Assembly: GCF_003350545.1 (NCBI RefSeq) | Contig: NZ_QQBA01000002.1 | Coordinates: 1-64,000, forward strand | Length of the DNA stretch: 64,000 bases | Direction of reading: 5' to 3' | Origin: Flavobacterium glaciei | GTDB taxonomy: Bacteria > Bacteroidota > Bacteroidia > Flavobacteriales > Flavobacteriaceae | In this document: positions 45,125 to 52,983 of the stretch, in pieces | Numbering within the stretch: position 1 is the stretch's first letter | Layout of the letters: each line of letters starts with the position of its first letter | Made by a program: the position numbers and the translations under genes | The notes under the pieces: model-generated | Told to the model about the DNA's origin: nothing | The model's input: only the letters and a program-made list of their open reading frames with translations | Database searches by the model: none

Positions 45125-45289
45125 ACTCTTACTCTTTTAAAACAATCATTTATAACTTAAATTCCGTTTTTTTAAACCAAACGGGGCTACGATGCTTTTT
45201 TTTTAAATAAAATTCAACACTTCTAAATAACAGCTTACATTTTTAGATCGAAGAACAATTGTCATAAATTTATTTAAAAAAAACACCAA

Positions 45290-45334
45290 TGTGATAAATG
45301 TTACTGTACATAGAATTTTATCTGACAATATTTG
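45290..45334 (+). promoter_or_regulatory. CRP/FNR-type box and -7 element of the TauE gene
   Basis: Box TGTGA-TAAATG-TTACT (45290-45305), then a -7 element AATATTTG (45327-45334), a TAnnTTTG variant. The centre of the box is 29.5 bases before the -7 element, the same spacing as at the other three sites. No TTG at -33. Confidence 0.7.
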
Positions 45335-45354
45335 CAGTATAAAATTTTACAATT

Positions 45355-46152
45355 ATGGAATATATCGGTTATTTTACATCTATACTCATTGGCGTTGCTC
45401 TGGGGTTAATTGGTGGTGGAGGCAGTATTCTTACCGTACCCGTTTTAGTCTATTTGTTTGCTATCGAACCCGTTATCGCAACTGCTTACTCCTTATTCAT
45501 TGTTGGCTTAACAAGTGCTGTGGGTAGTGTTGGATATTTCAAAAAAGGATTGGTTAACATTAAAACGGCTATTGTTTTTGGTATCCCATCTATTATTGCA
45601 GTTTTTACAACAAGAGCTTTGATAGTGCCTGCAATTCCAAAAGAAATAATCTCGATAGGAGACTTTATCCTGACAAAAGACCTTTTCTTAATGCTCCTTT
45701 TCGCAGTGATTATGATTATTGCTTCCTACAGCATGATAAAAAAAGACAAACAAATAGCTTCTGAAGAACCTCAGGAACAAAAATTTAATTACCCAATTAT
45801 CCTTATTGAAGGAGCATTAGTAGGCATAATCACTGGGCTTGTAGGAGCTGGAGGTGGATTCCTGATTATTCCTGCTTTGGTTATTTTAAGTAAACTTCCC
45901 ATGAAAGAAGCCGTTGGAACTTCATTAGTCATTATTGCTGCAAAATCACTCATTGGTTTCTTTGGAGAAGGCGGAGAAAATGGAATCGATTGGCAATTTT
46001 TGCTTACCATTTCAGCATTTGCAATTGTTGGTATATTTATTGGCACAGCATTATCTAAAAAAATTGATGGGAATAAACTGAAACCTGCCTTTGGTTGGTT
46101 TGTTTTAGTAATGGGAATTTATATTATAACCAAGGAGCTTTTTATGAAGTAA
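45355..46152 (+). CDS. TauE/SafE family sulfite (or organosulfonate) exporter
   Basis: 265 residues, eight membrane segments in two halves with the TSUP repeat: 'GVALGLIGGGGSILTVPVLVYL' (part) and 'GLVGAGGGFLIIPALVIL' (near residue 160). 'VGTSLVIIAAKSLIGFFGEG' also fits. By family it exports sulfite or related anions to the outside. First gene of the module; the CRP-type box and -7 element lie directly upstream. Confidence 0.88.
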   Translation: MEYIGYFTSILIGVALGLIGGGGSILTVPVLVYLFAIEPVIATAYSLFIVGLTSAVGSVGYFKKGLVNIKTAIVFGIPSIIAVFTTRALIVPAIPKEIISIGDFILTKDLFLMLLFAVIMIIASYSMIKKDKQIASEEPQEQKFNYPIILIEGALVGIITGLVGAGGGFLIIPALVILSKLPMKEAVGTSLVIIAAKSLIGFFGEGGENGIDWQFLLTISAFAIVGIFIGTALSKKIDGNKLKPAFGWFVLVMGIYIITKELFMK

Positions 46153-46255
46153 CAAAATTACTATCAGTAATTCTCTACTTTACAATTATGAAGTTTTAAG
46201 CCTTCATGAAATTATTAAATTTAGTGCATCTAATGCAAAATGAAAACTCAGTGTT

Positions 46256-46924
46256 ATGAAAAAAATAATTTTAGTCTCTTTCTTAATACTTTTCGCTATC
46301 AGCGGATGTGATAAAACTGATTCAAAAACCTTGGAAGACACTAAAAATCAATCTTCATTAGAAAAATTAGTTTCAGGAAATAAGCGCTTTTTAGAAGAAA
46401 AAACAATTCATCCGCATCAAAATAAAAAATCAATTTTAGATAATCAAAACGCACAACATCCTTTTGCTGTTGTGGTTACTTGTTCAGACAGCAGGGTTTC
46501 ACCTGAAATTTTGTTCGATCAAGGAATAGGCGATTTATTTGTAATTAGAAATGCGGGGAATTTGATTTCTGATATTGATATGGGTAGTATTGAATATGCA
46601 GTTGAGCATCTGGATGTAAAATTAATCGTCATTTTAGGACACACAGAATGCGGAGCTATTAAAGCATATATTAATGATAAAGATGATAATTACAAAAAGC
46701 ATTTAACTCATATTGATGACATTATAGAAACTATTGCAGAGGAAAAAGAAGAACTAGCAGCTGAAAAACAAACTCCGAAACAAGACAACATATTAGGTTG
46801 CATCAATGCAAATATTGAACATTCTAATAGGCTGATTCAAGAAAATTCAATTGTAAAAAAGCATAAAACTAAAATTATTTCCATGCGCTACGACGTGCAT
46901 ACAGGCAAAATAATTGAGTTATAA
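46256..46924 (+). CDS. Lipoprotein beta-carbonic anhydrase
   Basis: 222 residues. Lipoprotein signal 'LVSFLILFAISGC' (Cys about 18), so it is exported and lipid-anchored, unlike the cytoplasmic enzymes. Zinc motifs: 'VTCSDSRVSPEILFDQ' (first Cys and Asp-Arg pair) and 'VILGHTECGAIKA' (His and second Cys). 'IRNAGNLISDIDMGSIEYAVEHL' (part) is the family block. Interconverts CO2 and bicarbonate. In the middle of the sulfur module between the TauE and persulfide dioxygenase-like genes. Confidence 0.88.
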   Translation: MKKIILVSFLILFAISGCDKTDSKTLEDTKNQSSLEKLVSGNKRFLEEKTIHPHQNKKSILDNQNAQHPFAVVVTCSDSRVSPEILFDQGIGDLFVIRNAGNLISDIDMGSIEYAVEHLDVKLIVILGHTECGAIKAYINDKDDNYKKHLTHIDDIIETIAEEKEELAAEKQTPKQDNILGCINANIEHSNRLIQENSIVKKHKTKIISMRYDVHTGKIIEL

Positions 46925-46931
46925 AAGGCTA

Positions 46932-46976
46932 TGTAACATAAGTCACTAAATTTCAATAATTCATACATTAATTTTG
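46932..46976 (+). promoter_or_regulatory. CRP/FNR-type box and -7 element of the MBL/rhodanese gene
   Basis: Box TGTAA-CATAAG-TCACT (46932-46947), then TAATTTTG (46969-46976). Centre-to--7 spacing is 29.5 bases, equal to the other sites, placing the box near -41. No TTG at -33. Confidence 0.75.
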
Positions 46977-47009
46977 TCCTATAAATTAGAAACTTAAAAA
47001 AATAAAAAT

Positions 47010-48410
47010 ATGTACTTTCAACACATTTACGACAAGAGTCTTGCACAAGCAAGTTATTTTATTGGCTGTCAAAAAGCAGGAGTAGCCGCAGTTATCGATC
47101 CTAAAAGGGATGTTGACACCTACCTTGAGATTGCCAAACAAAACAATATGAAAATTACTCATATTTTAGAAACTCACATTCATGCTGATTTCCTTGCAGG
47201 TTCCAGAGAATTAGCTGCTTTAACAGGAGCAGAAATGTATCTTTCAGCAGAAGGTGGACCCGACTGGAAATATGAATTCCCACACGTTGACATCAAAGAT
47301 GGTGATGTTCTAAAAGTAGGGAATTTAAAAATAGAAGTGGTTCACACTCCAGGACATACTCCGGAAAGCATCAGTTTTTTGTTGACAGATGTACCTGCTA
47401 GCGAAGAGCCAGTTATGTTGTTCACAGGTGACTTTGTGTTTGTGGGAGACATAGGAAGACCTGATTTACTTGAAAAAGCAGCAGGGATGAAAGGAACTCA
47501 AGACGTAGGTGCCAAACAAATGTATCAATCTATCAATAAATTTGATGCATTACCTGAATACATCCAAGTTTGGCCAGGCCACGGAGCAGGTTCTGCATGC
47601 GGAAAAGCGTTAGGTGCTGTACCAAGTACGACTGTGGGCTATGAAAAAGTAAGAAACTGGGCTTTTCAGCATAAAAATGATGAAGCTGGATTTGTAAAAT
47701 ATTTATTAGAAGACCAACCGGAACCGCCTAAGTATTTTGCAATGATGAAAAAACTTAATAAAGTAGATCGTCCGTTGCTTACAACTGTTCCAAAATTAAA
47801 ACAACTGGATTACAACGAATTAACAGCGGCTTTAGCCAACGGAACTAAATTAATTGATGCCAGAGATAAAACGGAATTTTCTAAAGGATTTATTCCTGGA
47901 AGTATTAACATTCAGGGGAACAATTCCTTTGCAACTTGGGCAGGATGGTTTCTTACATACGAAGAACCTTTTATCTTGCTTGCCGATGAATCGCAATTGG
48001 ATGATTTGACCAGAAAACTTATGAGAATAGGACTAGACAATATCCACGGTTTTATTCCTTCTACGAAAATATGGGAAGAAAATGGCGGTTCTTTGGAGAA
48101 TGTGAATCAGATTACTATCGAAGAATTTAAAGCCTTACAACAAGAAAAAGACGTTCAGGTGGTTGATCTTCGTGGTGTTGCAGAATACAATGCAGGTCAT
48201 ATCAAAGGAGCAGACAATGTGTTTGTAGGTACTTTAGTAAATAATCTAGACAAAATAAGTAAAGATAAAAAAGTTCTAATCCATTGCCAAGGAGGCGATA
48301 GAGCGGCAATTGCCTATTCTTTATTAGCAAAACATGGTTATAATAATGTACTTAATTATAGTCCAGGAATGAATGAATGGATGAGTCAAAATAATCCTAT
48401 TGAATACTAA
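47010..48410 (+). CDS. Metallo-beta-lactamase / double rhodanese fusion (persulfide dioxygenase-like)
   Basis: 466 residues. N-terminal MBL domain (1-250): 'THIHADFLAGSRELAA' (metal motif, about 54-69) and 'VHTPGHTPESISF' (second His) and 'VWPGHGAGSACGKAL' fit ETHE1/Blh-type persulfide dioxygenases that oxidise glutathione persulfide to sulfite. A first rhodanese-like domain (about 265-355) lacks the active Cys ('FILLADESQ' at that place); a second (about 375-466) has it in 'VLIHCQGGDRAAIAY'. Starts a transcription unit with the small rhodanese. Own CRP-type box. Confidence 0.92.
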   Translation: MYFQHIYDKSLAQASYFIGCQKAGVAAVIDPKRDVDTYLEIAKQNNMKITHILETHIHADFLAGSRELAALTGAEMYLSAEGGPDWKYEFPHVDIKDGDVLKVGNLKIEVVHTPGHTPESISFLLTDVPASEEPVMLFTGDFVFVGDIGRPDLLEKAAGMKGTQDVGAKQMYQSINKFDALPEYIQVWPGHGAGSACGKALGAVPSTTVGYEKVRNWAFQHKNDEAGFVKYLLEDQPEPPKYFAMMKKLNKVDRPLLTTVPKLKQLDYNELTAALANGTKLIDARDKTEFSKGFIPGSINIQGNNSFATWAGWFLTYEEPFILLADESQLDDLTRKLMRIGLDNIHGFIPSTKIWEENGGSLENVNQITIEEFKALQQEKDVQVVDLRGVAEYNAGHIKGADNVFVGTLVNNLDKISKDKKVLIHCQGGDRAAIAYSLLAKHGYNNVLNYSPGMNEWMSQNNPIEY

Positions 48411-48421
48411 AAAACGCAATT

Positions 48422-48739
48422 ATGTTCGGAATTTTTAAAAATATGTTTTCAAAAAAAGACACCACACAAATGGAAAAAATAATAAAAGATGGTGCGTTCC
48501 TGGTAGATGTTCGCACACCGGCAGAATTTGCTGAAGGTAACGTAAAAGGATCAACCAATATTCCTTTGGATCAAGTGGCGAGCCAACTAGAAAAATTTAA
48601 AGGAAAAGAGCACATTATTGTTTTCTGTCGAAGTGGAAATCGCAGCGGTCAAGCCAAAATGATTTTGGAACAAAATGGTTTCAAAAACGTTACCAATGGC
48701 GGTACTTGGCAGGACGTAAACGAAATGATTCATAAATAA
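48422..48739 (+). CDS. Small rhodanese-domain sulfurtransferase
   Basis: 105 residues, single rhodanese domain. Active loop 'IVFCRSGNRSGQAKMIL' (catalytic Cys near 72); 'FLVDVRTPAEFAEGNVKGSTNIP' (part) is the entry motif. Transfers sulfane sulfur between thiols and small molecules. It begins 11 bases after the MBL/rhodanese fusion, so it is in the same operon, and ends with a terminator. Confidence 0.92.
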   Translation: MFGIFKNMFSKKDTTQMEKIIKDGAFLVDVRTPAEFAEGNVKGSTNIPLDQVASQLEKFKGKEHIIVFCRSGNRSGQAKMILEQNGFKNVTNGGTWQDVNEMIHK

Positions 48740-48758
48740 CAGCTACAGTTATAGAATA

Positions 48759-48803
48759 GTGTGCAGTTTAAAACAAGAAAAATACCTGTTTTAAACTGCA
48801 CAC
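48759..48803 (+). terminator. Terminator of the MBL-rhodanese operon
   Basis: 17-bp perfect stem GTGTGCAGTTTAAAACA paired with its complement, A/T loop of about 11 bases. Only a short T-run (TTATTA) follows. Confidence 0.75.
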
Positions 48804-49131
48804 TTATTATTTAGCGATCTAAATTAATTACATTGGTATTAGTAACCTTCATTCATATTGACTTAAATAAAGAGTAAATTTGATAGTATTTCTAGCAAAA
48901 ATATTCATTTTACCGTTTTTAGAAAACGACGATGACTAAGCTCAGTAATAAGAATCAAACAATGTTGCATTTTTTTTACCATATAAGTCAGGTAAGTTTA
49001 AGTTTCGATTGTGTTAGTCTTATGTAACTTAAACAATCATAAGGTCATTTAAGGTTTAATTCTTATTTGACTTATATGTTAAATATTATTTCGCTCATTT
49101 TTTAGTATGACATTAAATAGGTCCAACTACT

Positions 49132-49139
49132 TACTTTTG
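49132..49139 (+). promoter_or_regulatory. -7 element (TACTTTTG) for DUF202-MFS-TlpA
   Basis: TACTTTTG matches TAnnTTTG, 26 bases before the ATG at 49165. At the usual box position the sequence TCATTTTTTAGTATGA is palindromic but does not match the TGTRA-type box of the other units. Confidence 0.5.
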
Positions 49140-49164
49140 CAATAATTTAAACAAATAAAATACC

Positions 49165-49473
49165 ATGGAAGAGAAAAAACCAGCAAACAAAGACTTAATT
49201 TTAAGAGAAAAATTAGCATTGCAACGAACAACATTGGCAAACCAATCTACTTTTCTTTCCTTTCTAAGAACCTCTATGTATTTTTTGATTGCAGGTCTGA
49301 GTTTACGAAATCTATTAAAAATTGAAAATAGTTTACTCATTGAAATAGCACTTTTTATTACTTCATTCATCATATTTATTTTTGGAACAGTGAACTATTT
49401 TAAACACAAAAAATCCATAGCTGAAAATAAAAAACACATAGGCGATTACCAATTAGAGTATTACAAACTGTAA
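49165..49473 (+). CDS. DUF202 (YidH-type) small membrane protein
   Basis: 102 residues. 'LALQRTTLANQSTFLSFLRTSMYFLIAGLSL' (in part) is the DUF202 signature before the first membrane segment; a second segment is 'IEIALFITSFIIFIFGTVNYF' (part) and the tail is basic. Role unknown. First gene of a three-gene unit with the MFS transporter (49 bases on) and TlpA. Confidence 0.88.
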   Translation: MEEKKPANKDLILREKLALQRTTLANQSTFLSFLRTSMYFLIAGLSLRNLLKIENSLLIEIALFITSFIIFIFGTVNYFKHKKSIAENKKHIGDYQLEYYKL

Positions 49474-49522
49474 CAGTAACTCTATTAGCACCAAATTTCT
49501 TTACCAAATAAATCCACATCAA

Positions 49523-50737
49523 TTGAAAACAAAATCAACCAAACTTGGACTAAAAGAAAATTGGAAACAGTTTACTATTTTAGTTATTGTCAATGCCTTT
49601 GTCGGCGGAATGATAGGAATGGAACGAACCATTATTCCCAAGTTTGCTGAAATTGAATTTGGCATTGCTTCAAAAACGGCTATTCTATCTTTCATCGTTG
49701 CTTTTGGAATCACAAAAGCCATTACCAATTATTTTACAGGCAAACTGGCAAACCGTTTTGGCAGAAAAAATTTGCTATTATTTGGTTGGATTCTAGCCCT
49801 ACCTATTCCTTTCATTTTGATTTATGCTGAATCGTGGAACTGGGTTATTTTTGCCAATATTCTTTTGGGAATTAGCCAAGGACTAACTTGGAGCAGCACT
49901 GTGGTGATGAAAATTGATTTGGTTGGCGAAAAAGATCGCGGACTTGCGATGGGACTCAACGAGTTTGCCGGTTATTTTGCCGTTGGATTAGTTGCTTTTC
50001 TATCAGGCTATATCGCCCAAAAATATGGCATTACGCCCTACCCTTTTTACTTGGGAATTGGGATTTCAATAATTGGTTTTCTTTTGACTTTAATCTTTGT
50101 GAAAGACACTCGAGTATTTGTGCAACAAGAAAATACTACCAATACAACTGAAAAATTAGATAATATTTTTCTCGAAACCACTTTCAAAAATAAAACATTA
50201 AGCGCCATAACGCAAGCAGGATTAGTCAATAACCTAAATGATGGTATGATTTGGGGTCTGTTGCCTATAGTGTTGCTTTCGCTGAATTATGATTCTCAGA
50301 ATATTGGCATTATAACCGCTATTTACCCTACCGTTTGGGGTTTTGGACAATTAATAACCGGAAAAATGTCTGATGTTTACTCGAAAAAAAAGATGCTGTT
50401 TTGGGGAATGTTACTACAGGGAATTGCGATACTTTTTATTCCTTTTGCTGAAGCATTTTATCAATTGGCTGCCATTTCAGCATTTTTAGGATTAGGAACA
50501 GCATTGGTTTATCCCACTTTTCTATCAGCCATTGCGCAAGCGACAACTCCGCACCAGAGAGCCGAAAGTATTGGTACATTCCGACTTTGGAGAGATTTAG
50601 GATATGCAATAGGCGCTATTATTTCAGGAATAACCGCTGATATATTTGGAATTGATTACGCCATACTATTGATTGGAATTATCACTATAGTATCATCGGT
50701 GATTATTAAAATCCGAATGCCGATAGACACTAAATAA
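49523..50737 (+). CDS. Major facilitator superfamily transporter
   Basis: 404 residues from a TTG start. The first membrane segment begins near residue 18 and the next Met lies inside it (about 33), so an ATG start is not available; TTG at 49523 is the best reading. Twelve segments; the MFS loop 'GKLANRFGRKNLLLFGW' (about 72-88) and the repeat 'GKMSDVYSKKKMLFWGM' in the second half. Substrate unknown; placed with DUF202 and TlpA, so it may move a sulfur compound or metal. No family-specific motif. Confidence 0.88.
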   Translation: MKTKSTKLGLKENWKQFTILVIVNAFVGGMIGMERTIIPKFAEIEFGIASKTAILSFIVAFGITKAITNYFTGKLANRFGRKNLLLFGWILALPIPFILIYAESWNWVIFANILLGISQGLTWSSTVVMKIDLVGEKDRGLAMGLNEFAGYFAVGLVAFLSGYIAQKYGITPYPFYLGIGISIIGFLLTLIFVKDTRVFVQQENTTNTTEKLDNIFLETTFKNKTLSAITQAGLVNNLNDGMIWGLLPIVLLSLNYDSQNIGIITAIYPTVWGFGQLITGKMSDVYSKKKMLFWGMLLQGIAILFIPFAEAFYQLAAISAFLGLGTALVYPTFLSAIAQATTPHQRAESIGTFRLWRDLGYAIGAIISGITADIFGIDYAILLIGIITIVSSVIIKIRMPIDTK

Positions 50738-50797
50738 AATAACAAACTGCTAAAATTGAACAAAAAACATTCACTTTTTAGATAATAAAATTCAAAA

Positions 50798-51370
50798 ATG
50801 GAACCAAAGAAATCAAAAAAAACTACTATTCAAAATATCATTTTTATCGTTTTTATAGCATTGCTTTTATTTAGTCCGCTGGGCACTTTTGTAAAAGTAC
50901 ATTTAAACCGATTAATTGCTTTTTCGCCAAAAACTATCGCAGTAACCGACCAAAAAATGATTTCCAGTTATCAATGGCAATTAAAAGACGCCAGCGGAAA
51001 GACTGTGTCGCTGGAATCATACAAAGGAAAAATAATATTTATTAATTTCTGGGCCACTTGGTGTCCGCCTTGTATTGCCGAAATGCCAAGCATCCAAAAA
51101 TTATATGCTGATTATCAAGATAAAATGGTCTTTTTATTTGTGACAACGGATTCATTCGAAAAAGCAAATGCGTTCATGATTAAAGAAAACCTGACGCTTC
51201 CTGTACATCAATCACTTAGCAATCCGCCTTTAGAATTGGAATCTTCAACCATTCCAGCAACTTATCTAGTTGATCAATCGGGAAATATAATTGTAGCCAA
51301 AATTGGAACTGCAGATTGGAACAGTGACTCGTTCCGAGAAAAGCTGAATGAGCTATTAAAAAACAATTAG
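50798..51370 (+). CDS. TlpA-like membrane-anchored thioredoxin
   Basis: 190 residues. N-terminal membrane segment (about 13-31) anchors it to the inner membrane with the rest in the periplasm. Thioredoxin fold with 'FINFWATWCPPCIAEMP' (redox CxxC about 87-90) and cis-Pro region 'SSTIPATYLVDQSGNIIVAKIG' (part). Reduces disulfides, often for c-type cytochrome assembly, in keeping with the cytochrome c-like TsdA gene further on. Terminated by the hairpin at 51460. Confidence 0.9.
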   Translation: MEPKKSKKTTIQNIIFIVFIALLLFSPLGTFVKVHLNRLIAFSPKTIAVTDQKMISSYQWQLKDASGKTVSLESYKGKIIFINFWATWCPPCIAEMPSIQKLYADYQDKMVFLFVTTDSFEKANAFMIKENLTLPVHQSLSNPPLELESSTIPATYLVDQSGNIIVAKIGTADWNSDSFREKLNELLKNN

Positions 51371-51459
51371 AATCAATAATTTATTTCTAAACACCTTATA
51401 ATCAACTATAAAAAAATACTTTAGAAAAGCAAAAGCCACATTATTTTTAGTGAAAAAGT

Positions 51460-51490
51460 AAAAGTATCTTAGAAATTTGATACTTTTTTT
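51460..51490 (+). terminator. Terminator of DUF202-MFS-TlpA unit
   Basis: AAAAGTATC/GATACTTTT stem with T-run to 51490. Confidence 0.85.
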
Positions 51491-51580
51491 GTTTTATAAT
51501 AGTACCTTTTTACTATAATCACAAAAATTAAAATCTTCAAAAAAAGATATTTATCATATTTTATAAATATTTTTTCCTTG

Positions 51581-51625
51581 TGTGACAAAAGTAACATAAC
51601 TACTCATTTGTAATTACAACCTTTG
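51581..51625 (+). promoter_or_regulatory. CRP/FNR-type box and -7 element of the YeeE operon
   Basis: Box TGTGA-CAAAAG-TAACA (51581-51596) and AACCTTTG (51618-51625) as -7 element. Same 29.5-base centre spacing as at the other three sites. The element deviates from TAnnTTTG at the first base, as at the TauE promoter. Confidence 0.7.
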
Positions 51626-51644
51626 CTGTTATAAAAATATAATT

Positions 51645-52214
51645 ATGGAAATTTTAGAATTGATCAAAGAACCTTGGCCTTGGTATATTGCGGGTCCATT
51701 AGTTGGACTTACGGTTCCAGCTTTGTTAATCATGGGTAATAAATCATTTGGTATTAGCGCTTCATTGCGTCATACCTGCGCCATCTGCTTACCAGCAAAC
51801 ATCAAATTTTTCAAATACGATTGGAAAAAAGAAATCTGGAATATGTTTTTCGTTTTTGGTATTTTATTGGGAGGTGTAATCGCATACAGCTTTTTGTCAA
51901 ATCCTAATCCAATAATGATTGATGAAAATCTAAAAACTGAGTTAGCTAGTTACGGCATAACCGAAATATATGGAATGCTACCGGAACAACTGTTCTCATG
52001 GGAAAGTTTATTTACGCTCAAAGGATTTTTTATGATGGTTATTGGTGGCTTTTTTATTGGTTTTGGTTCTCGTTATGCGGGAGGTTGCACTAGTGGTCAC
52101 GCTATTTCTGGTTTGTCTAATTTACAAATGCCTTCGCTTATTGCAACATGTTGTTTCTTCATTGGCGGATTGATTATGGCAAATGTTATTTTACCATTTA
52201 TTCTTTCACTTTAA
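51645..52214 (+). CDS. YeeE/YedE family protein, first half (sulfur-compound transporter)
   Basis: 189 residues with about four or five membrane segments. 'ASLRHTCAICLPANIKFF' near the start and 'GFGSRYAGGCTSGHAISGLSNLQMPSLIATC' (in part) are YeeE/YedE repeats with a conserved Cys near residue 148; characterised YeeE transports thiosulfate through Cys residues. Followed 10 bases later by the partner half-protein, a common arrangement in which two half-size proteins replace one full YeeE. Confidence 0.88.
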   Translation: MEILELIKEPWPWYIAGPLVGLTVPALLIMGNKSFGISASLRHTCAICLPANIKFFKYDWKKEIWNMFFVFGILLGGVIAYSFLSNPNPIMIDENLKTELASYGITEIYGMLPEQLFSWESLFTLKGFFMMVIGGFFIGFGSRYAGGCTSGHAISGLSNLQMPSLIATCCFFIGGLIMANVILPFILSL

Positions 52215-52224
52215 ATCACAAATT

Positions 52225-52722
52225 ATGAACATAAAAGATCAAAATACAGATTTCGAAACCCGTTCCTTAGACACGGTTTGTATCAACGAGAGTCAATTGG
52301 AACACAAATGGTACCACAACTTAAAATACTTAGTCATTGGTATTTTGTTTGGCATTGTTTTCATCAAAGCAGAAATTATCAGCTGGTATCGCATTCAGGA
52401 AATGTTCCGTTTCCAATCTTTTCACATGTATGGCGTTATAGGAAGCGCGGTTGTGGTGGGAATAATATCCGTTTTTCTGATAAAAAAATTTAATATTAAA
52501 ACCATTTACGGAGAAAAAATTGAGTTCCACGACAAAACCTTCAACAAAGGTCAAATATATGGTGGACTTATTTTTGGATTAGGTTGGGCAGTAACTGGTG
52601 CTTGTCCTGGTCCATTGTTTGCACAAATTGGAACGGGAGCCACCGTGATGCTTGTTACCTTATTCTTTGCAATTGTGGGAACTTGGGTTTATGGCTATTT
52701 TAGAGATAAACTGCCTCATTAA
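52225..52722 (+). CDS. DUF6691 YeeE/YedE family protein, second half
   Basis: 165 residues from the ATG at 52225 (MNIKDQNTDFETRS); an upstream start would overlap the first half-gene. Four membrane segments; 'GQIYGGLIFGLGWAVTGACPGPLFAQIGTG' (in part) is the family motif with a Cys in the CPGP loop near 130. Works with the preceding protein, probably as sulfane-sulfur or thiosulfate importer; direction is inferred from the family. The following tsdA-like gene is in the same direction and could share the unit. Confidence 0.88.
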   Translation: MNIKDQNTDFETRSLDTVCINESQLEHKWYHNLKYLVIGILFGIVFIKAEIISWYRIQEMFRFQSFHMYGVIGSAVVVGIISVFLIKKFNIKTIYGEKIEFHDKTFNKGQIYGGLIFGLGWAVTGACPGPLFAQIGTGATVMLVTLFFAIVGTWVYGYFRDKLPH

Positions 52723-52783
52723 TAAATTAATATAGAAGGGATAATTGATTTTTTTAACCACATAGAAACATAGATTGTAAAGT

Positions 52784-52829
52784 TTTTAAAAAGCGTTACA
52801 CTTTTTTAGATAGAACCATCGTTGTTTGA
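52784..52829 (+). promoter_or_regulatory. Weak fifth box candidate upstream of the TsdA-like gene
   Basis: TTTAA-AAAGCG-TTACA (52785-52800) with GTTGTTTG (52821-52828): right half-site perfect, left half-site 4 of 5 to TGTAA, but the spacing is off by one and the -7 element is poor. Listed only as a candidate. Confidence 0.2.
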
Positions 52830-52983
52830 GCCCAAGACATGAGTGATAGCGAACAGGCAAAGCAATTGGGTTTTTACTCTTTTTTTCTGTGCTCTAACCC
52901 GCACAATGTGAAGTCAAAGTGTGTTTGAATTTTCTTTATTAAGATTAATTAAAATTTTATTAATTACACCCAAAGTGCAAATT

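Larger units (their letters stand above)
48740..49164. repeat. Gap with four alternately oriented ATAAGTCA-type copies
   Basis: Holds the terminator at 48759-48803 and then a set of related motifs: ATATAAGTCA at 48981-48990 and its reverse complement at 49068-49077 (the flanks agree over about 20 bases with few changes), with degenerate copies at about 49016-49025 (reversed) and 49039-49047 (forward). They alternate in orientation every 25-30 bases. The related text CATAAGTCA also occurs inside the box at 46932. No gene is seen. Confidence 0.5.

Noticed and set aside
45125..45354. Frame beginning at 45291 (78 codons)
   Set aside because: Overlaps the TauE start in another frame and covers the promoter box; no protein features.
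52278..52493. 71-codon frame inside the second YeeE half
   Set aside because: Shadow of the real gene in another frame.
52901..52916. TGTGAAGTCAAAGTGT as a further CRP-type box
   Set aside because: Right half-site does not match TTACA, and no -7 element lies at the required distance.
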